A stretch of 49,920 bases of DNA from Glomus cerebriforme (GCA_003550305.1 QKYT01000039.1:53445-103364), one strand, 5' to 3'. Positions 11,501 through 25,049 are shown, counted from the first letter of the stretch. A program made the numbers and translations. Notes: generated by a model from the sequence alone, not told the origin.

Positions 11501-13277
11501 TCACATTATACCATCAATTACAACTTCAACAGTAAATCCATTTCCATTAGAAGAATTTGTATTTCTTGCAGTATCCATTCCCATAACAAGAGCATTTGGA
11601 GTTGGTTTTCTTATTATACCACTACCACAATTACGAGAAGGAGCTATATCAGTCAAATATTCTGACATCAAACATCTGTCTACTAATCTTTGTGTTGTTG
11701 GTGATATAGGTTTGAATTGTTTCATTGAAGATCCATTCAAATCTAAAAGTAAACTATAAATTTGATGTTGTTTGTATCGATGTTGACGTAGCTGTGTGTT
11801 TGTGATTAATGGATAAAGTACACGTAGATATGTATGACGAAGCTACAGGAAAAGAATTTACGTTAATACGAAACAATTAAATTGTATTAATTATTATATG
11901 CACTTACTGCTTCACTTTCTTCAGGTAAATCATAAAGTTCTCTAATAAATACATCTATAAGAACTCGTAAATCATTCGTGTAAAAATACTCGAACGTTTC
12001 AGTTGTAGTAAATACTTCATATAAAAGCTTTAATATAAGCATTTGGATGTGATGATCAACTAAACAATATCATTAAATGTTAATATATTATTAAATAAAT
12101 ATTACATCAATTAATCGATTTAAAATTAAGCAATACCTGTACGATTCAACATAAATATCACATTTTCGCTAAAAGTTTTGCTACTGCCGATTCTCTCTTT
12201 CAATACTCGTAAGACAGTATTAGAATTCTCTTCTATTGTTTCGGCCGCTTCGTACGACGTAGCAGCCAGCATAAATTGCTCATTAAATGATAACTTGAAA
12301 ATAATATTTAAATTATTATTGACATATATAATATAAAGGGATCAAAATTTAAATATAATCTGCGGACTTACGATCAAACGGATGACCGAATAATTAAAAG
12401 TTTCGTCCTCATTATCTCTCGTTTTTTCCACCAAATCGAGAAGATGATTCAAAAATAGCTCATCTATTAAGTCTTATTAAGAGAGGATAATGTTAAATTA
12501 AAAAACGCTTTGAATTAAAATATGTTAAATTGCAATTTACCTAATTCATCAGCTGATAATCGTCGGACACGACAAATTTCGAAAAGCAACTTTATCGAAA
12601 TTTGCTGCAATTTACCGCCTAGAAAATAAAAAACGAAACAATAAATTTCAAAGTAAACTAAAAAAAAAAAAAAAAAATAAATAAATATTATAATTAAATG
12701 AACTTACCATCTTTACTTTCAATATGACCTTTTAATTTCGATACGAATTTTTGTTCTTGTACGTCCATCATTTGCTTAAATAACTTCTTATTTTCCCATC
12801 CAGCAAGAAATAAGATGTTGTATAATACCCATAATTCTTTAACATCCGTTTTCTTTGCCGCAAGTTGTATAATATGTTCAATAATATTATCAGAAAAGCT
12901 TCGATATATGGGCGAAACAAATAATTTGTAGCAACACTGCATAAATTCCTTTTCATTTTCAAGATATTCATCTAAAAAAAAAAAAAAAAAAATACGAAAA
13001 GAAATATTTATATCAAAATAAAAAAGATCCCATTAAATCATGTTATTAAAAAAAATTTACCTTGAAAATCAGATACAAATTTTATGTATACATCAATAGA
13101 ATTTAATGCCGAGTCCTGATTGTTTTCACCTTGTGTAAGAATTTCACCCAATTCTATGTAATTCAAGAAAATAACATAAATATAACTAAAGTTTTTTTTA
13201 CATTTAAAAAAAATTGTCGTACCTGCCCAAAATTGCTCAGAGTTTTCCAAATGATAAATTATATCATTATCCATCAT
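11501..13277 (-). CDS. SPIN90/Ldb17 (Dip1) family Arp2/3 activator
   Basis: Eight exons splice in frame to 410 aa: 13223-13277, 13061-13153, 12708-12971, 12541-12618, 12372-12463, 12137-12293, 11908-12059, 11501-11842. All introns are GT..AG and 65-89 bp. The protein is all-helical and leucine-rich, starts [17 protein letters not shown], and includes [30 protein letters not shown] and [19 protein letters not shown]. These resemble the SPIN90/Ldb17 leucine-rich domain (DUF2013 group), and the length is close to yeast Dip1. Members bind Arp2/3 and start linear actin filaments that seed branched networks in endocytic patches. The C-terminal ~60 residues are low complexity. The start was chosen as the first ATG of the open frame. 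It is head to head with the ATG29-like gene, 872 bp apart. The family call comes from remembered motifs. Confidence 0.8.
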
Positions 13278-14149
13278 CTTTATTATAATTCCCAACAAAA
13301 CAAGAAAGAATGCGATACAATCCCAAATAAAATTTTTCTTAAATTGGTTCGTGTATTAATTTTAGAGAATGGTTCGATATGAGTTGTGGGGAGACTTGAA
13401 TGAAAAAAGATGATTAGATTATTAGTTTATTGACAACTATTTCGAAAGTTACCACTTATAAATTAGTCAAAAAGCTAACTTTATTAGTATCACAGATTAT
13501 TTTTGGGCTAACTAAATAAAAAAAATTTTTTTTTTTGTCGACTAATAAAATACCTTATATAATTTGAGAAAAAAAGGTAAATGATATATAAATATGTAAA
13601 AAAATATATATATATATATATATATAAAAAGAAAAAATAGATGAAAGATTAAGAATCGTATCGTATCTTGACAGCAAAACTTTTAGCAAATGCTGCTCTA
13701 TTTAAAGAACTTTTTTTTACAAATGGAAAATGGAAAAGGAAAAAAGAAAAAGATATCATAAATAAAAAAAAAAAATTTTTTTATTTATAATTGGTGTTGC
13801 ATATGATAAACCGGTGATCATGTTTCCTTATTGGTGCAAAAATAAATGTCAATTATGTATTCGTAACCTTCTGCTAGTTTTCAGTACGAACTTCAAACAA
13901 TTGAGAGCCTTTTTTACTATGTTTTATGGCTTTATAAGTCAATAATTATTTAGCCCTATTATCCGCAAAAATTTCTTTACCTATTATCCTATTACACAAA
14001 TTTATAAGGTGATTTTTCTGTAACTCCGCGATGCCATCGCCGATCTTTTTTACCTTATTCAGAAAATTGCGCGTGACACCACATAAATAATGAATTTTTT
14101 TTTGAACCTTAGCTTTTCATCTCTTCTTTTATTTATTAAAGTAAGTTAA
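13278..14149. promoter_or_regulatory. Divergent promoter region between SPIN90-like and ATG29-like genes
   Basis: This 872-bp intergenic region separates two head-to-head start codons. It contains a (TA)n tract at 13605-13626 and several A/T runs. No defined transcription factor site can be assigned by eye. Confidence 0.5.
13605..13626. repeat. (TA)11 microsatellite
   Basis: A run of alternating T and A lies in the divergent promoter region and is a likely length-variable site. Confidence 0.9.
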
Positions 14150-15881
14150 ATGTCTTCAGAACAACCTTTGCACGTTGTAATAAAAATTCCTTACAAAAGA
14201 CCACCGGGTTTCGTTGAACCGCCCTCTGTAAGTTTTAACAAAAACTTTCACATTAATAAAGTACTACCGCTAAAATTTCTTTAATTAATACGTAGGTTGT
14301 TTGGACAGAGGAAATGGAACAAAAGCTATGGGAAATACTTACGCAAAACAAACGGCAAAGCATCGACTGTTAGTATAAATTTAAAAATTTTCAATCGCAA
14401 AAAAAAAAAAATTTTAATAATATATTTTATGAAAATAGGGTACGCTGCTTCTCGTCTGTTAAATGTACCCGTACCATATCTCTTGAGACATGCTGCGTTT
14501 TTATATGAAACGCAATTGCGTGGGGTTCAAATGCAATTAAGACGGGGAGAAGCTTTAAGTGCTAGTAATACCGGGACTATCGGTCGTAATAGAGCATCAA
14601 GTCGAGCATCTTTAACAAAAGTTTCGATATTTGATGGTGATGGAGTTGCAACTGGTCATCAAAGACCACCATCTGCAATGTCAAATGCAAGCAGGGAACA
14701 ATACATCACGCCTCATGGTGGATATGCTGGTTCACAGGACATGGTACGGACGGGGAGTAATACAAGTTTGACAGATGGCCGTAAACAAGCTAGCGAATCA
14801 GCTGCTTCTTCTATACATGCATCCATAAATGATACTGGATTACAAGGTTTTGATTGATTTTAATTTTTTAAAAATATATTTTTATTTAAAAATTAAACTA
14901 ATTTGTCATTTTGGTATAGTGAAAAATGTTTTGGCTCATACACAAGCCACACCATCTCCTCCAACTAATATATCAGGACGTCAAGTTTCTCCTTCTTCAT
15001 CTGTTTCAACGATTACAACTGATCAGGTCATGAAACAGTCTATTCATATAACTCATAAACAAAATAATTATTCAACAACTTTATCTACAATAGAATCATC
15101 AACAACAAATGAGTCTTTTGTAACGCCTGCTGCATCAATGACTATGCCTCTTTCCAGAACTCTTTCAAATCCATTATCTAGAAGCAATATGGCTCAGGAT
15201 GTGAATCTTGATATCGATTCTGACGAAGATAATGATTTTTTGAAAAAAAGTGATGATGATTCTTCAAATGAAAGATTGGAAAAATTAGAAAAATTACAAA
15301 AGCAAGAAATTCCAGCCTTTTCGTTACCAAATTCATCGGATTCAGAAATTCAGGCTAATACAAATAATCCCTTAGAAACCAATGAAAACAATGAGTTGAC
15401 AGGTTATAGGTTTCCAGTAATTGCCACAAATCCATCAAAAGGGTCGAGTAAGGAGAATTTAAATTTTATCATTAAAATTAATCTGGAGAAAAATTGAGAA
15501 ATTACTAAAATTTGTTTATGTTTATATTTAAGGGAACAAATCAATGACAGGTGATTCTCAGCAATCTCTCAGTGCAAATGATTCCTCATCATCTTTCAGT
15601 GATATAGGTAATTATTAATTAAATGTTGATTTTTCTTTATTTATTTGATCGATTTCTAAGGAAGTAATATTTTTTTTCTGGGATTACTTTCTATGTTTTT
15701 TTTTTAGATTCATTAACTCATTCTGAATTAGAAAATGCTTATTTGGATGAAGCATCTAAAACGTAAGAAATTAATAAAATGAATATGGTTGATTTATTTA
15801 TACATTTTATAATTAATATTTTTCAGTATATATGTTAGATCCCTATATTCTGTCAGTAGGAAAAGTACTTATCCTGCATAG
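14150..15881 (+). CDS. ATG29: Atg29-like autophagy scaffold protein
   Basis: Seven exons splice in frame to 423 aa: 14150-14227, 14296-14368, 14439-14846, 14920-15447, 15533-15607, 15708-15762, 15827-15881. The N-terminal ~85 residues match the Atg29 N domain pattern: VVIKIPYKRPPGFVEPP, then VVWTEEMEQKLWEIL, SIDW (the Trp codon is split by intron 2), and LLNVPVPYLLRHAAFLYETQ. The C-terminal end contains SFSDIDSLTHSELENAYLDE, resembling the conserved tail of filamentous-fungal Atg29 proteins. The middle (about 90-370) is Ser/Thr/Asn-rich and probably disordered. Atg29 works with Atg17 and Atg31 at the site where autophagosomes start. The protein is longer than the 213-aa yeast one, as in other filamentous fungi. 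Donors of exons 2 and 3 (GTTAGT, GTTTTG) are weak, so those junctions need transcript support. Confidence 0.82.
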
Positions 15882-16829
15882 TAAATAAAGATTATAAAAT
15901 GCTCAGTAAGTAGGATTATGATAAGAGTTTACGTTTTTTTATAAAAAAAAAAATTATTATTTTTTTAAAATATTAAGTCAATTAAGAATTTTTCTTCGTA
16001 AACTACTAAAATTTTGTATATATTTAAATATAGGTAAAAATATTTTTACGAACGATTTAACTTTAGAAATATTTAAGATTTTGTAGACTTATTTGTATAA
16101 TAAAAAATGTTTAATTTAATATAAATTTAATATAGGACGTATTTTAATAATTTGATGTTTTTTAAGTACAAAATTTGATTAAATAAAATAGCCGTATATT
16201 TTATTACTGTGCTGCATACGAATTTTTTCAAGAAACTCTTGGGATCATTATTCATGGGATTAAGATCACTCGATTACAAATTTTTGTGACAGAGTAAATT
16301 TGTCAATTTGAATTAAAATACGTAAATTTGTCGATCAATTAAATTTTTACTTGTACCACGTAAAACCAAACGGGGGACATTATTTGTTATTAAAATGTTG
16401 TAAGATATCACATATCGGATATTATGCGAGATTAATTTTCTTTGTGTAAAATCGACTCCATGCGGTGAACACCATAAGATTTTAAAATAATTAATTGTTG
16501 CTAAATAAATTTTTCAGAAAATTGTTAAAATTATTGTTCACTCTTTTGATATGATATATGCGAGATGATTGCACATATTCATGTTTATTCGAATTGAATT
16601 CAAAATTTTTAAAATTAAAAGGGGGAATATGGTTTGTTAAACAAACAATCAAATTGGAACGACGTTAATGTGCAGTTTAGTGTGTTTTACGAGATTTTTA
16701 CTACAAACAAATTCCTTATATTCACATTTTGACCTATCAAAGAAAAAAAAACATTTAAGGAATCAATTATACAATATATAACCTTTTCTTTTAAAAAAAA
16801 TATCTAAATCAAAAATTACAGTTACGACC
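15882..16829. other. Intergenic region
   Basis: This is the 3' flank of the ATG29-like gene and the upstream flank of the broken Kelch gene. No gene or repeat was recognised. Confidence 0.6.
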
Positions 16830-18611
16830 ATGTTAATAATACATTTCATATTATTTAATTTAATTCAATTCTTATTGGTTAAAATAAATTGTCAAATGAC
16901 GCCCTTCAAACCTTCACGACGACATCTTCATACTGCTACATATGTTGATAATAAATTATATATCTTAAGTGGGTTTGATGATTCTATTGGAATTAAAGGA
17001 ATTGCTGGAATTTCTGGAAAACAATTTTTTTATCTTGACGTATCTGTTCCAGTTAATACTCAGGAAATATCATGGAATGATTTAACAAATGTTAACATGA
17101 TTTCATCGCATGTTGGTGCTGGATCTGTAAAAGGTGGTACCAATAATAAAACAATAATTCTGTACAGAGGAAAATATTTGACAGATGTTGAAAATGATGC
17201 TTCGGTTTACACAAAGTAATTCATGGAAATTTCCGAATATTACCGGAGATGATTATATTAAAAAAAGAAGTGGCTTAACAGCTATTATCGATTATAATGG
17301 AAAGATATATTTATTTGGCGGAAGTCTGATAGAAAATAATGAATTTGTAAATGATATGCTTATTTTAGATTCAATAAATTTAAGTTGGGGGAAAGGTAGT
17401 ACTTTAAATGCGCCTGTTCCAAGAAATAGTTATGCCGCAACCCTATTACCCAATAAAAACATTATTTATATAGGTGAGAACAACTTATAAATAGTCTCGC
17501 TAATCACTACGATAAACTTATATTTATTTTACTAATTGTTAGGTGGTGCGACTTTTAATGGTCAGAGTTTAACATTAAATGAGGTAATAATATTTTTGTC
17601 ATTAAATTAATTAATACAGTTACAGTACTTGATTAGAATTAATAATTCTATAGGTCTATATGTATGATACAATTAATGATAATTGGAGTACGAAAGTAAG
17701 TCGAAACGTATTCTTTTCGTGTTATTATAACACTTTTAGTTCTTAACTAAGATGATTAATATACAATGATCAAAGAACACTTCAGGATCAATACCTTCTA
17801 ATCGGGCAGGTTTATCTGCTGTTCTTGGTATGTATTAATCTAAGAAAAATAACTAAATTTTTTTGAGATTCTCAGTTTTAATTGCTATGTTATACTGTAA
17901 ATAGGGTTGGATGGTCAACGAGTAATAATATTTGGAGGGTATGGAAATGGTGAAATTGTTAATTCTCAAGATTCACTTTATGTTTTAAATATAAATACTT
18001 TTGAATGGAGTATTCCAAAAATTTCTGGAAATATCACAAGTTCTAGATATTTACATAAGGCAAATTTAATTGGAAATTATATGGTCATATCTTTTGGTAA
18101 ATTTTGTAAATTTTTATTTGATGATTTTGTTTTATTTCAATTAATTTATGATTGAAATTTAATAGGAGTGGGTTATCAGTCAGAAAGTGATATACTATTA
18201 CTTGATATTAGTAATAATGATGAATATAAATGGACAACAAAATTTAATCCTCCACAAAATTCTAGTAAAAATAATATTATACCGCTAATTAGTATATTTA
18301 TGGGATCTTTGGTCGGTGGTATTTTATTGTCAATTGGAATTTTCTTTTTACATAAGCGTAGAGAAGCAAAGAAAAATTTAATACAAATTCCTGATAAACA
18401 TAATAGTTACAAAACAAGTGATTACAGTCAAGCAGAACAAGAAGTCATTAATGATTTAAGTTCTTCAATTCAAAATATTGATGATACCATGCTATCATTT
18501 GCTACAACAAATGATTACGATAAATTACGAGCCCCAGAATCTGATGATACCTTGGGTTATTTAAGAAATGAAATGATTCAAGCAGTAAGACCAAACGATA
18601 ATCATAGATAA
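16830..18611 (+). pseudogene. Kelch membrane protein gene broken by an 11-bp deletion
   Basis: It has the same six-exon layout as the intact paralogue at 21236-23250: 16830-17473, 17543-17583, 17654-17695, 17776-17827, 17905-18096, 18166-18611. It would encode about 475 aa: a signal peptide (MLIIHFILFNLIQFLLV...), Kelch repeats, one membrane span (MGSLVGGILLSIGIFFL) and a short tail. In exon 1, ASVYT is followed directly by AAGTAATTCATGG, whereas the paralogue has 11 more bases (TTCGATACACG) between them. The frame is lost at about 17214 and stops at 17217-17219; everything after is intact in the restored phase. One Kelch Gly-Gly is also changed (LYRGK against LCGGR). No other break was found, so it is a very recent pseudogene, or else an assembly error. 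Exons and introns are close to the paralogue, pointing to a tandem duplication. Confidence 0.8.
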
Positions 18612-20566
18612 TAAACTAAGGATTATTATTCAAACATTCCTTTGTTTTTATAAAGAAATTAAATGTTCTTCAAATTTATTAAAATAGCATCAATTAAAAA
18701 TCTTAAATTATTTTTTTATCATGTGAAAGTAATTTATTAGTTTATAGCAAAGATTTAAAGTTAAATAAAAAGTTACAATATTACAATACAAAAAATTCTT
18801 TCGAATGAATCAACAGGTTTGAGGTCTCATTTATTTATAAAAATACCTTCGAATATGAAAACAAAAGGAATCATATGACCTATATGACTTACTTATGAAT
18901 GACTTAATGTAGGCCAGAATTATAAATTCGGATCATTATGCAGTACAAAAATTATTGCTCATAATGCTGGCTGGAAATTATTTAGTCACGTGTTTTTCAA
19001 TAGAGTCATATGACATTATGACTAAATAACCTAGAAAAAGATTTCTCATTATTGTTGAGAAGGATACAATCCAGCTGGTGTAACATTATCGTGAATTGAT
19101 TTAATTAGCAACACTTTTAGTGCTGTAATAACCAGGAATAAGTTGTACTTTGCGATTAATTTTTCGAGTATAATATATAGAAAAAATCTTTCTTTTCCTG
19201 TGTTTTCACATGTTATCTATTAACTATTATTATTAATTTTCTCAAAATCCATGTGCAATTAAGCTCTTTAACGCCCTATCATTATTATAATAATTCATGT
19301 TTTGTAGATTCAGAGATATTTGACGCATTTGATTGCTTAATTTCATGTGATTTCTAAAATTCTAAAAATTCTTTATCAAATTCATTGAAATTACTTTAAT
19401 AGGTAAATAATAGATGGGAAATTGTTTTATTTATATAATATAAATTAATAAGTATTTATTAAGTACTTTAATTAACTTCGTGATGATATAGCTCCCATAT
19501 TATACATTTGCGTTAAACTACTTTACCTATCAGTATGTTGTTAATAACTGTAATAGTGTTAGATGCCTTAATATAAGAAAAAAGAAAATTTAGCAAAAAA
19601 ATTATCGACTATTGAATAAATATTTACAATAGAACAAAAAAATGTATATATAAATTAGTAAGACATTAAAGCTTATTTTTTATTCTTTCCTAAATATTCT
19701 TATCATGATGTGGCTAAATCGCTACTTTTTTACTGTTATAGAATCAAATATGTAATTAGCAAGGACATATCAGATATGATCCTATTTTCTATCAAATGTG
19801 TCAGGTATAGAGTATAGAGTCTAGGATATTCTAGGTTGATCATTTGATTGGAGGTCTTTTTAAACAATGGTCAAAAACAGACTATAAATAATAATTTACA
19901 GCCACAACAACTCAAAGCTGCAACAATACAAAATATGGTTATTATGCACATCTGAAGTCTCCCAGGTGTTTGCCCATATAAAGGAGTGGAAGCTATGCAC
20001 CCCTGCTCTAATCCCTTTTAAAAAGGTAAGAGAAGCTGCTTCATCTGGAGGATTTTATCATAAGATAGCAATTGAATGAATGTTAAAATATGATAAATAG
20101 TGATGATTTGTCTATAACAGGTTAAACCTTCTCGTTAGAATGAGTTAATTGGCCTTAACATGGTAAAGTAATCCGTTCAGACTTTCTGATAAAAAAGTCT
20201 CCCAGAGATACAACCTATTATATTTTGAAGCATGTCTCTATAAAAACGAACAATAGAATAAATAATATTGTGTATTTTTTAAACTAGACTGTTTGGGGTT
20301 TGTAAAAAATTAAATTAGTTAGTTTTGATAAAAACTTTATCGATAAGATTTTATTTGTTTCTAAATAAAACTAATGTTTAAAAAATAAAGCTAGCATTTA
20401 TGCATTTAATAATTAGAGGATGATCGTTAAATTAATATACGGATTTTTTTTGCTAAAGACAGTTATATGAATTTTTTTTTTTGTGAAACAAAATTAATAT
20501 TTGTGAAATCTTTGCTGCTCTGACAATCGCAATTATTATTTTCGCAGTATTATATTGGGTAAATCT
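18612..20566. other. Intergenic region with weak coding-like patches
   Basis: No supported gene. An open stretch at about 19942-20080 reads LCTSEVSQVFAHIKEWKLC and similar, which I cannot assign and which has no start. A patch at 18890-19030 has GTCATATGAC-type palindromes near both ends but no clear terminal repeat. Confidence 0.45.
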
Positions 20567-20789
20567 GTTGTAGCCCAAACGTAACCATGTCTAAATCTGA
20601 CCTGGGATATCCCAAATCAAACTTGAGACAATCCTATGTCCAAAATTTATTCATATCCCAAACCAAGGTAGTAAATTTTTAAATGTTTAACGACTCAAAA
20701 GACCGGGTTAGTTTAGGACATGATCAAGTTTCGGATATAAGGTTTTCCCAAGTTTGATTTGGGACATGGTAGAGTTTTGGGCTACAGCA
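20567..20789. mobile_element. MITE-like palindromic element, copy 1
   Basis: The ends are inverted repeats: TGTAGCCCAAAC at 20569-20580 and its complement GTTTTGGGCTACA ending near 20786. The similarity continues inward (CCCAAATCAAACTTG and complement). AAATCT flanks the element on both sides (20561-20566 and 20790-20795), a candidate 6-bp target duplication. There is no coding capacity. The right half matches 37284-37396 in reverse complement. Confidence 0.75.
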
Positions 20790-20795
20790 AAATCT

Positions 20796-21235
20796 ATTCC
20801 TTTCAGAACTAAATTTCTATAAATCTTGCCTTTTTCGCAAAAATTTGGATGTGAAGTAAAATGCTGTAAAAAAAAATTATATTTATAATAGTAACACAAA
20901 AGGAATAAATTCAAACAATGTATCACAAATAAAAATTAATAAAATACCATACACTTCGTTTTCATAGGGAATAACTATGTAAAATCATTTAAAGTTGTGT
21001 TAAAATCGCACAATTATTACATATAATAAAGTCGTTTTAATATTTAAGATTTGAGTTCAAGTACTGTATCTACGATTTGCGTGATAAGGAATAAGTATAT
21101 TTCCGCCACACAATACAAGATATTAATCGACACAAAACATTACGTAATTAAATTATAGAAAACTATTTAAAGAATCAAGTATACGAGTTACAAGTGTTGT
21201 TGCACTTTTTCTTAATAAACTTAAAAGTCTTAATC
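20796..21235. other. Upstream region of the intact plus-strand Kelch gene
   Basis: 440 bp of AT-rich sequence without a gene. It should hold the promoter of the gene that starts at 21236, but no motif can be named. Confidence 0.4.
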
Positions 21236-23250
21236 ATGTTGAACTCTTTAATATATTTCGGATTATTAGTTTTATTGATTGAAATAAATTGTCAAATGAT
21301 GCCCTTCAAACCATCACGACGACATCTTCATACTGCTACATATGTTGATAATAAATTGTATATCTTAAGTGGGTTTGATGATTCTATTGGAATTAAAGGA
21401 ATTGCTGGAATTGCTGGAAAACAATTTTTTTATCTTGACGTATCTGTCCCATTTAATACTCAAGAAATATTATGGCATGATTTAACAAATATCAACTTGG
21501 TTCCATCGCATATTGGTGCTGGATCCGTTAAAGGTGGTACAAATAATAATACAATAGTTCTATGCGGAGGAAGATATTTGGCAAATGCTGAGAATAAGGC
21601 TTCAGTTTATACGTTCGATACACGAAGTAATTCATGGAGTATTCCAACAATTATTGGAGAAAGTTATATTAGAAGAAGAAGAGATTTAACGGCTATTATA
21701 AATGATGATGGAAAAATATATTTATTTGGTGGTTCTTTGATAGGATATAACATTGTTGTAAATGATATGCTCATTTTAGATACAATAAATTTAAGTTGGG
21801 GAAAGAGTAGCACTTTAAATGCGCCTATCCCGAGAGTTTATTATGGTGCAGATCTATTACCTAATCAAACCATTATTTATATAGGTGAGAACAACTTACT
21901 GTATAAACGGTCTCGCTAATCACTACGATAAACTTATATTTATTTATTAATTGTTAGGTGGTGAGACTTTTGTTAATCAGAGTTTAACATTGAATGAGGT
22001 AATAATATTTTTATTATTAAATTATTTAATACAGTTACAGTACTTGATTAGAATTATTAATTCCATAGGTCTATATGTATGATACTATTAACGATAATTG
22101 GAGTACGAAAGTAAGTCAAAATGTATTATTTTCGTTATATTATAACACTTTTAGATCTTAACTAAGATGATTAATATGTAATGATTAAAGAAAACTTCAG
22201 GATCAATACCTTCTAATCGGGCAGGTTTATCTGCTGTTCTTGGTATGTATTAATCTAAGAAAAATAACTAAATTTTTTTAGATTCTCAGTTTTAATTACT
22301 ATGTTATACTGTAAATAGGGTTAGATGGTCAACGAGTAATAATATTTGGAGGGTATAGAAATAATAGAATTATTAGTGCTCAAGATTCACTTTATACTTT
22401 AAATATAAACACTTTTGAATGGACAATTCCGAAAATTTTCGGAAATATTCCAGGACCTAGATGTTTACATAAGGCAAATTTAATTGGAAATTATATGGTC
22501 ATCTCTTTTGGTAAATTTATAAATTTTTATTTGATGATTTTTTTTTTATTTCAATTAATTTATGATTTAAATTTAATAGGAATGGGTTACCAACAGTCAG
22601 AAAGTGATATATTATTGCTTGATATTAGTAATAACGATGAATATAAATGGGTAATAAACTTTAATCCTCCAATTTCTTCTTCTTCACCAACTTCACCAAC
22701 TTCACCATCTTCACCTACACAAATATTTGCGCAAAAATCTGCAGCAGCGATAATTGGTATTGTTATAGGATCTTTAATCAGTAGTATTTTATTAACAGTT
22801 GGAATTTTCTTTTTATATAAATGGACCAAAAATAGACGTATACAAAAAAATGAAACATCAACTTCCGATAATTATAATCTTCAAAGAACATCAGTTATTA
22901 CCGCAACAAATAATTACAATCAATCAAGTCAAGGAGTAATTTCAACAACTTTGACAAATAATAAAGTTTATAATCATGGACGGGAAAATGAAGAAATAAT
23001 GAAAATTCATGATAATGAAGATAATCCTATAAATGATGAAAATATTATATCAGAAGTTACTGAAATTAAAAATCATGGGCAAGAATCAATTTCAGTTAAT
23101 AATAATCAAAGTTCTTCAATTCAAAATATTAATAATATTAACAATATTGATAATAATGTTGTACAATATTTGAAAGATGAAATGATTCAAGTAGTAAGAC
23201 AAGAGGTTAATCAATTAATTAATTCAGATAATTCAAATAATAATTATTAG
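21236..23250 (+). CDS. Kelch-repeat single-pass membrane protein, intact
   Basis: Six exons splice in frame to 548 aa: 21236-21884, 21958-21998, 22069-22110, 22191-22242, 22319-22510, 22580-23250. The start is the ATG of MLNSLIYFGLLVLLIEINC, a signal peptide also found in the paralogues; an in-frame TTG upstream was not used. Residues ~25-325 are Kelch blades with KLYILSGFDD, KIYLFGGSL, RVIIFGGY and the SWxxP signature, forming a beta-propeller expected outside the membrane. A Ser/Thr/Pro stalk precedes one membrane span at about residues 382-405 (IIGIVIGSLISSILLTVGIF), then a basic KWTKNRR stop and a 140-residue Asn-rich tail. The exon 4 acceptor was set at AAAG/AAAACT because this keeps the Kelch frame shared with the minus-strand paralogues. 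The ligand is unknown. Confidence 0.88.
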
Positions 23251-25049
23251 TTTACATTATTTGAAATTATTAAATTATTTGAATTTCTTATTCATATTGC
23301 TCTTAATAATTGTGTTAGTACAAATAAAGTTATTATATAAGTTAAAATTTTACCATTATTAATTTTCAATTGAGAAATATAATTTGTTGAGTATGAAATA
23401 AATTATTGTTTATTTTTGTTGTAAAAAAAATATTTTATAACATTAATTACCTGAATAGTATTTCACGCTTAACTTATTTTAAAGTTAAAAGATTTATTTA
23501 AATCATGTTCTACAAGATCTAATACTGATAAAGAATCGGTTTATCTAAAAAGATTTAAATTACTAATCCAACCATTTTATAACCAATTAAGCAGTTAAAG
23601 TAGATTGTTCAGTTTTTTTATGTCTGAAATTGATATTTACACTATTTTTAGCTATAATAAGAAACAAATATTCCCAAATTTGTTGCAGAATTACTCTATT
23701 TATTAAAAATTAGCTATATTATTATTTAAAATATATATAAAGGTATCTTCTTTTTTAATAATTGAAAGTTATTTGCTTCGATTTTTTGCAAATTTTTAAA
23801 CTTTTACATGTCAGTATACTTTACAAAATACTTACCCACATAATTATATAATATATATTTGTAATAGTTTTTTTAATATGAGTATTATAATACTTATATT
23901 AATAGTAAAGTATCAGAAAGATATTAAATATTCTCTATTTATCATTATTATTTTAGAAGTTTTATGCCTATTATTTTTATTTTACAAAATATTGAATCAT
24001 TAAACTTTATATAAAATTGCTGAAATTAAAAAATTTGGGATTAATCACCTATGTATTTAGTGTGACCCTCTGTGATAGTTTGAGAAAACTCAACAGTACA
24101 GTATATACATAGATCTTCCTCACATTAGTTAACATTCCTTCATGACAAAAAAAATGAAGAAGTGCCAAAGTATTATACCAATTCTATAAAGTAAAAACCA
24201 AGCAATCAAAAGTTCTAATAAATTTGAAGTCTCATACATAAAGTTATAAAGCAATATTCCTATTTTATACCATAATATGATTTATATCTTTTTTTAGATG
24301 TAAAATAGAATTTATTATGACTATATTTAATAAATTTTTATATTAATTACCTATTTTATACTGTGGAATAATGTATATAAATATTAACAAATAATAATAA
24401 ATAAGGAACAATATATTTTACCTGCATATATTTCAGATATATTGTATTAAATCTAATTCAATATACTATAATTCTCAACCCTAATTCTACTAAAATGTTT
24501 AAATCTTTATTTCTATTATTAAAAATTTACCTTAGCTTTGGATTAATCAAAACTAAATCATAATAGAAAAGATAATAGATAAAGAAGTATATTACATAAT
24601 GGAGAATATAAATAATTGATTATATCATCCTACTCTCTAATATCAATACAAAAAAGACAGCTTTTTGATAATTTTCTATTGCTTGTATAATGAACCTATA
24701 TTTTAGTACTAATGAAAATCTTTAATGATATACAAGAAAGATTACCTGTCAAATTTCCATCAACTATACTTTTATTTTTATGCAAAAGATTCAGAATCAT
24801 TTGATAAAACTTTTTTGTAATTTGGATTTTTGTAAAGTTTTGGAAAATTTTATTAAGACCAAAGAGAGTTTTGCTAAATGAATAACTTCAATATGAAAGT
24901 CAAAGAGAAGGAAGATGTGATATGTGAAAGTAGAAAAACAATTATAGATGGGTTTACATGTAATTATATATATATATAAGGAATTACTGTAACAGAAATC
25001 ACCACACTATTTAGACTTAATGAAAAATAAGGTTATCTATTCAGTGTTC

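Noticed and set aside
18890..19030. Possible MITE with GTCATATGAC-like ends
   Set aside because: The palindromic words are short and do not extend into true terminal inverted repeats, and no flank duplication was seen.
20708..20926. 72-aa minus-strand ORF
   Set aside because: It overlaps the right arm of a palindromic MITE and has no homologous feel; it is a chance frame.
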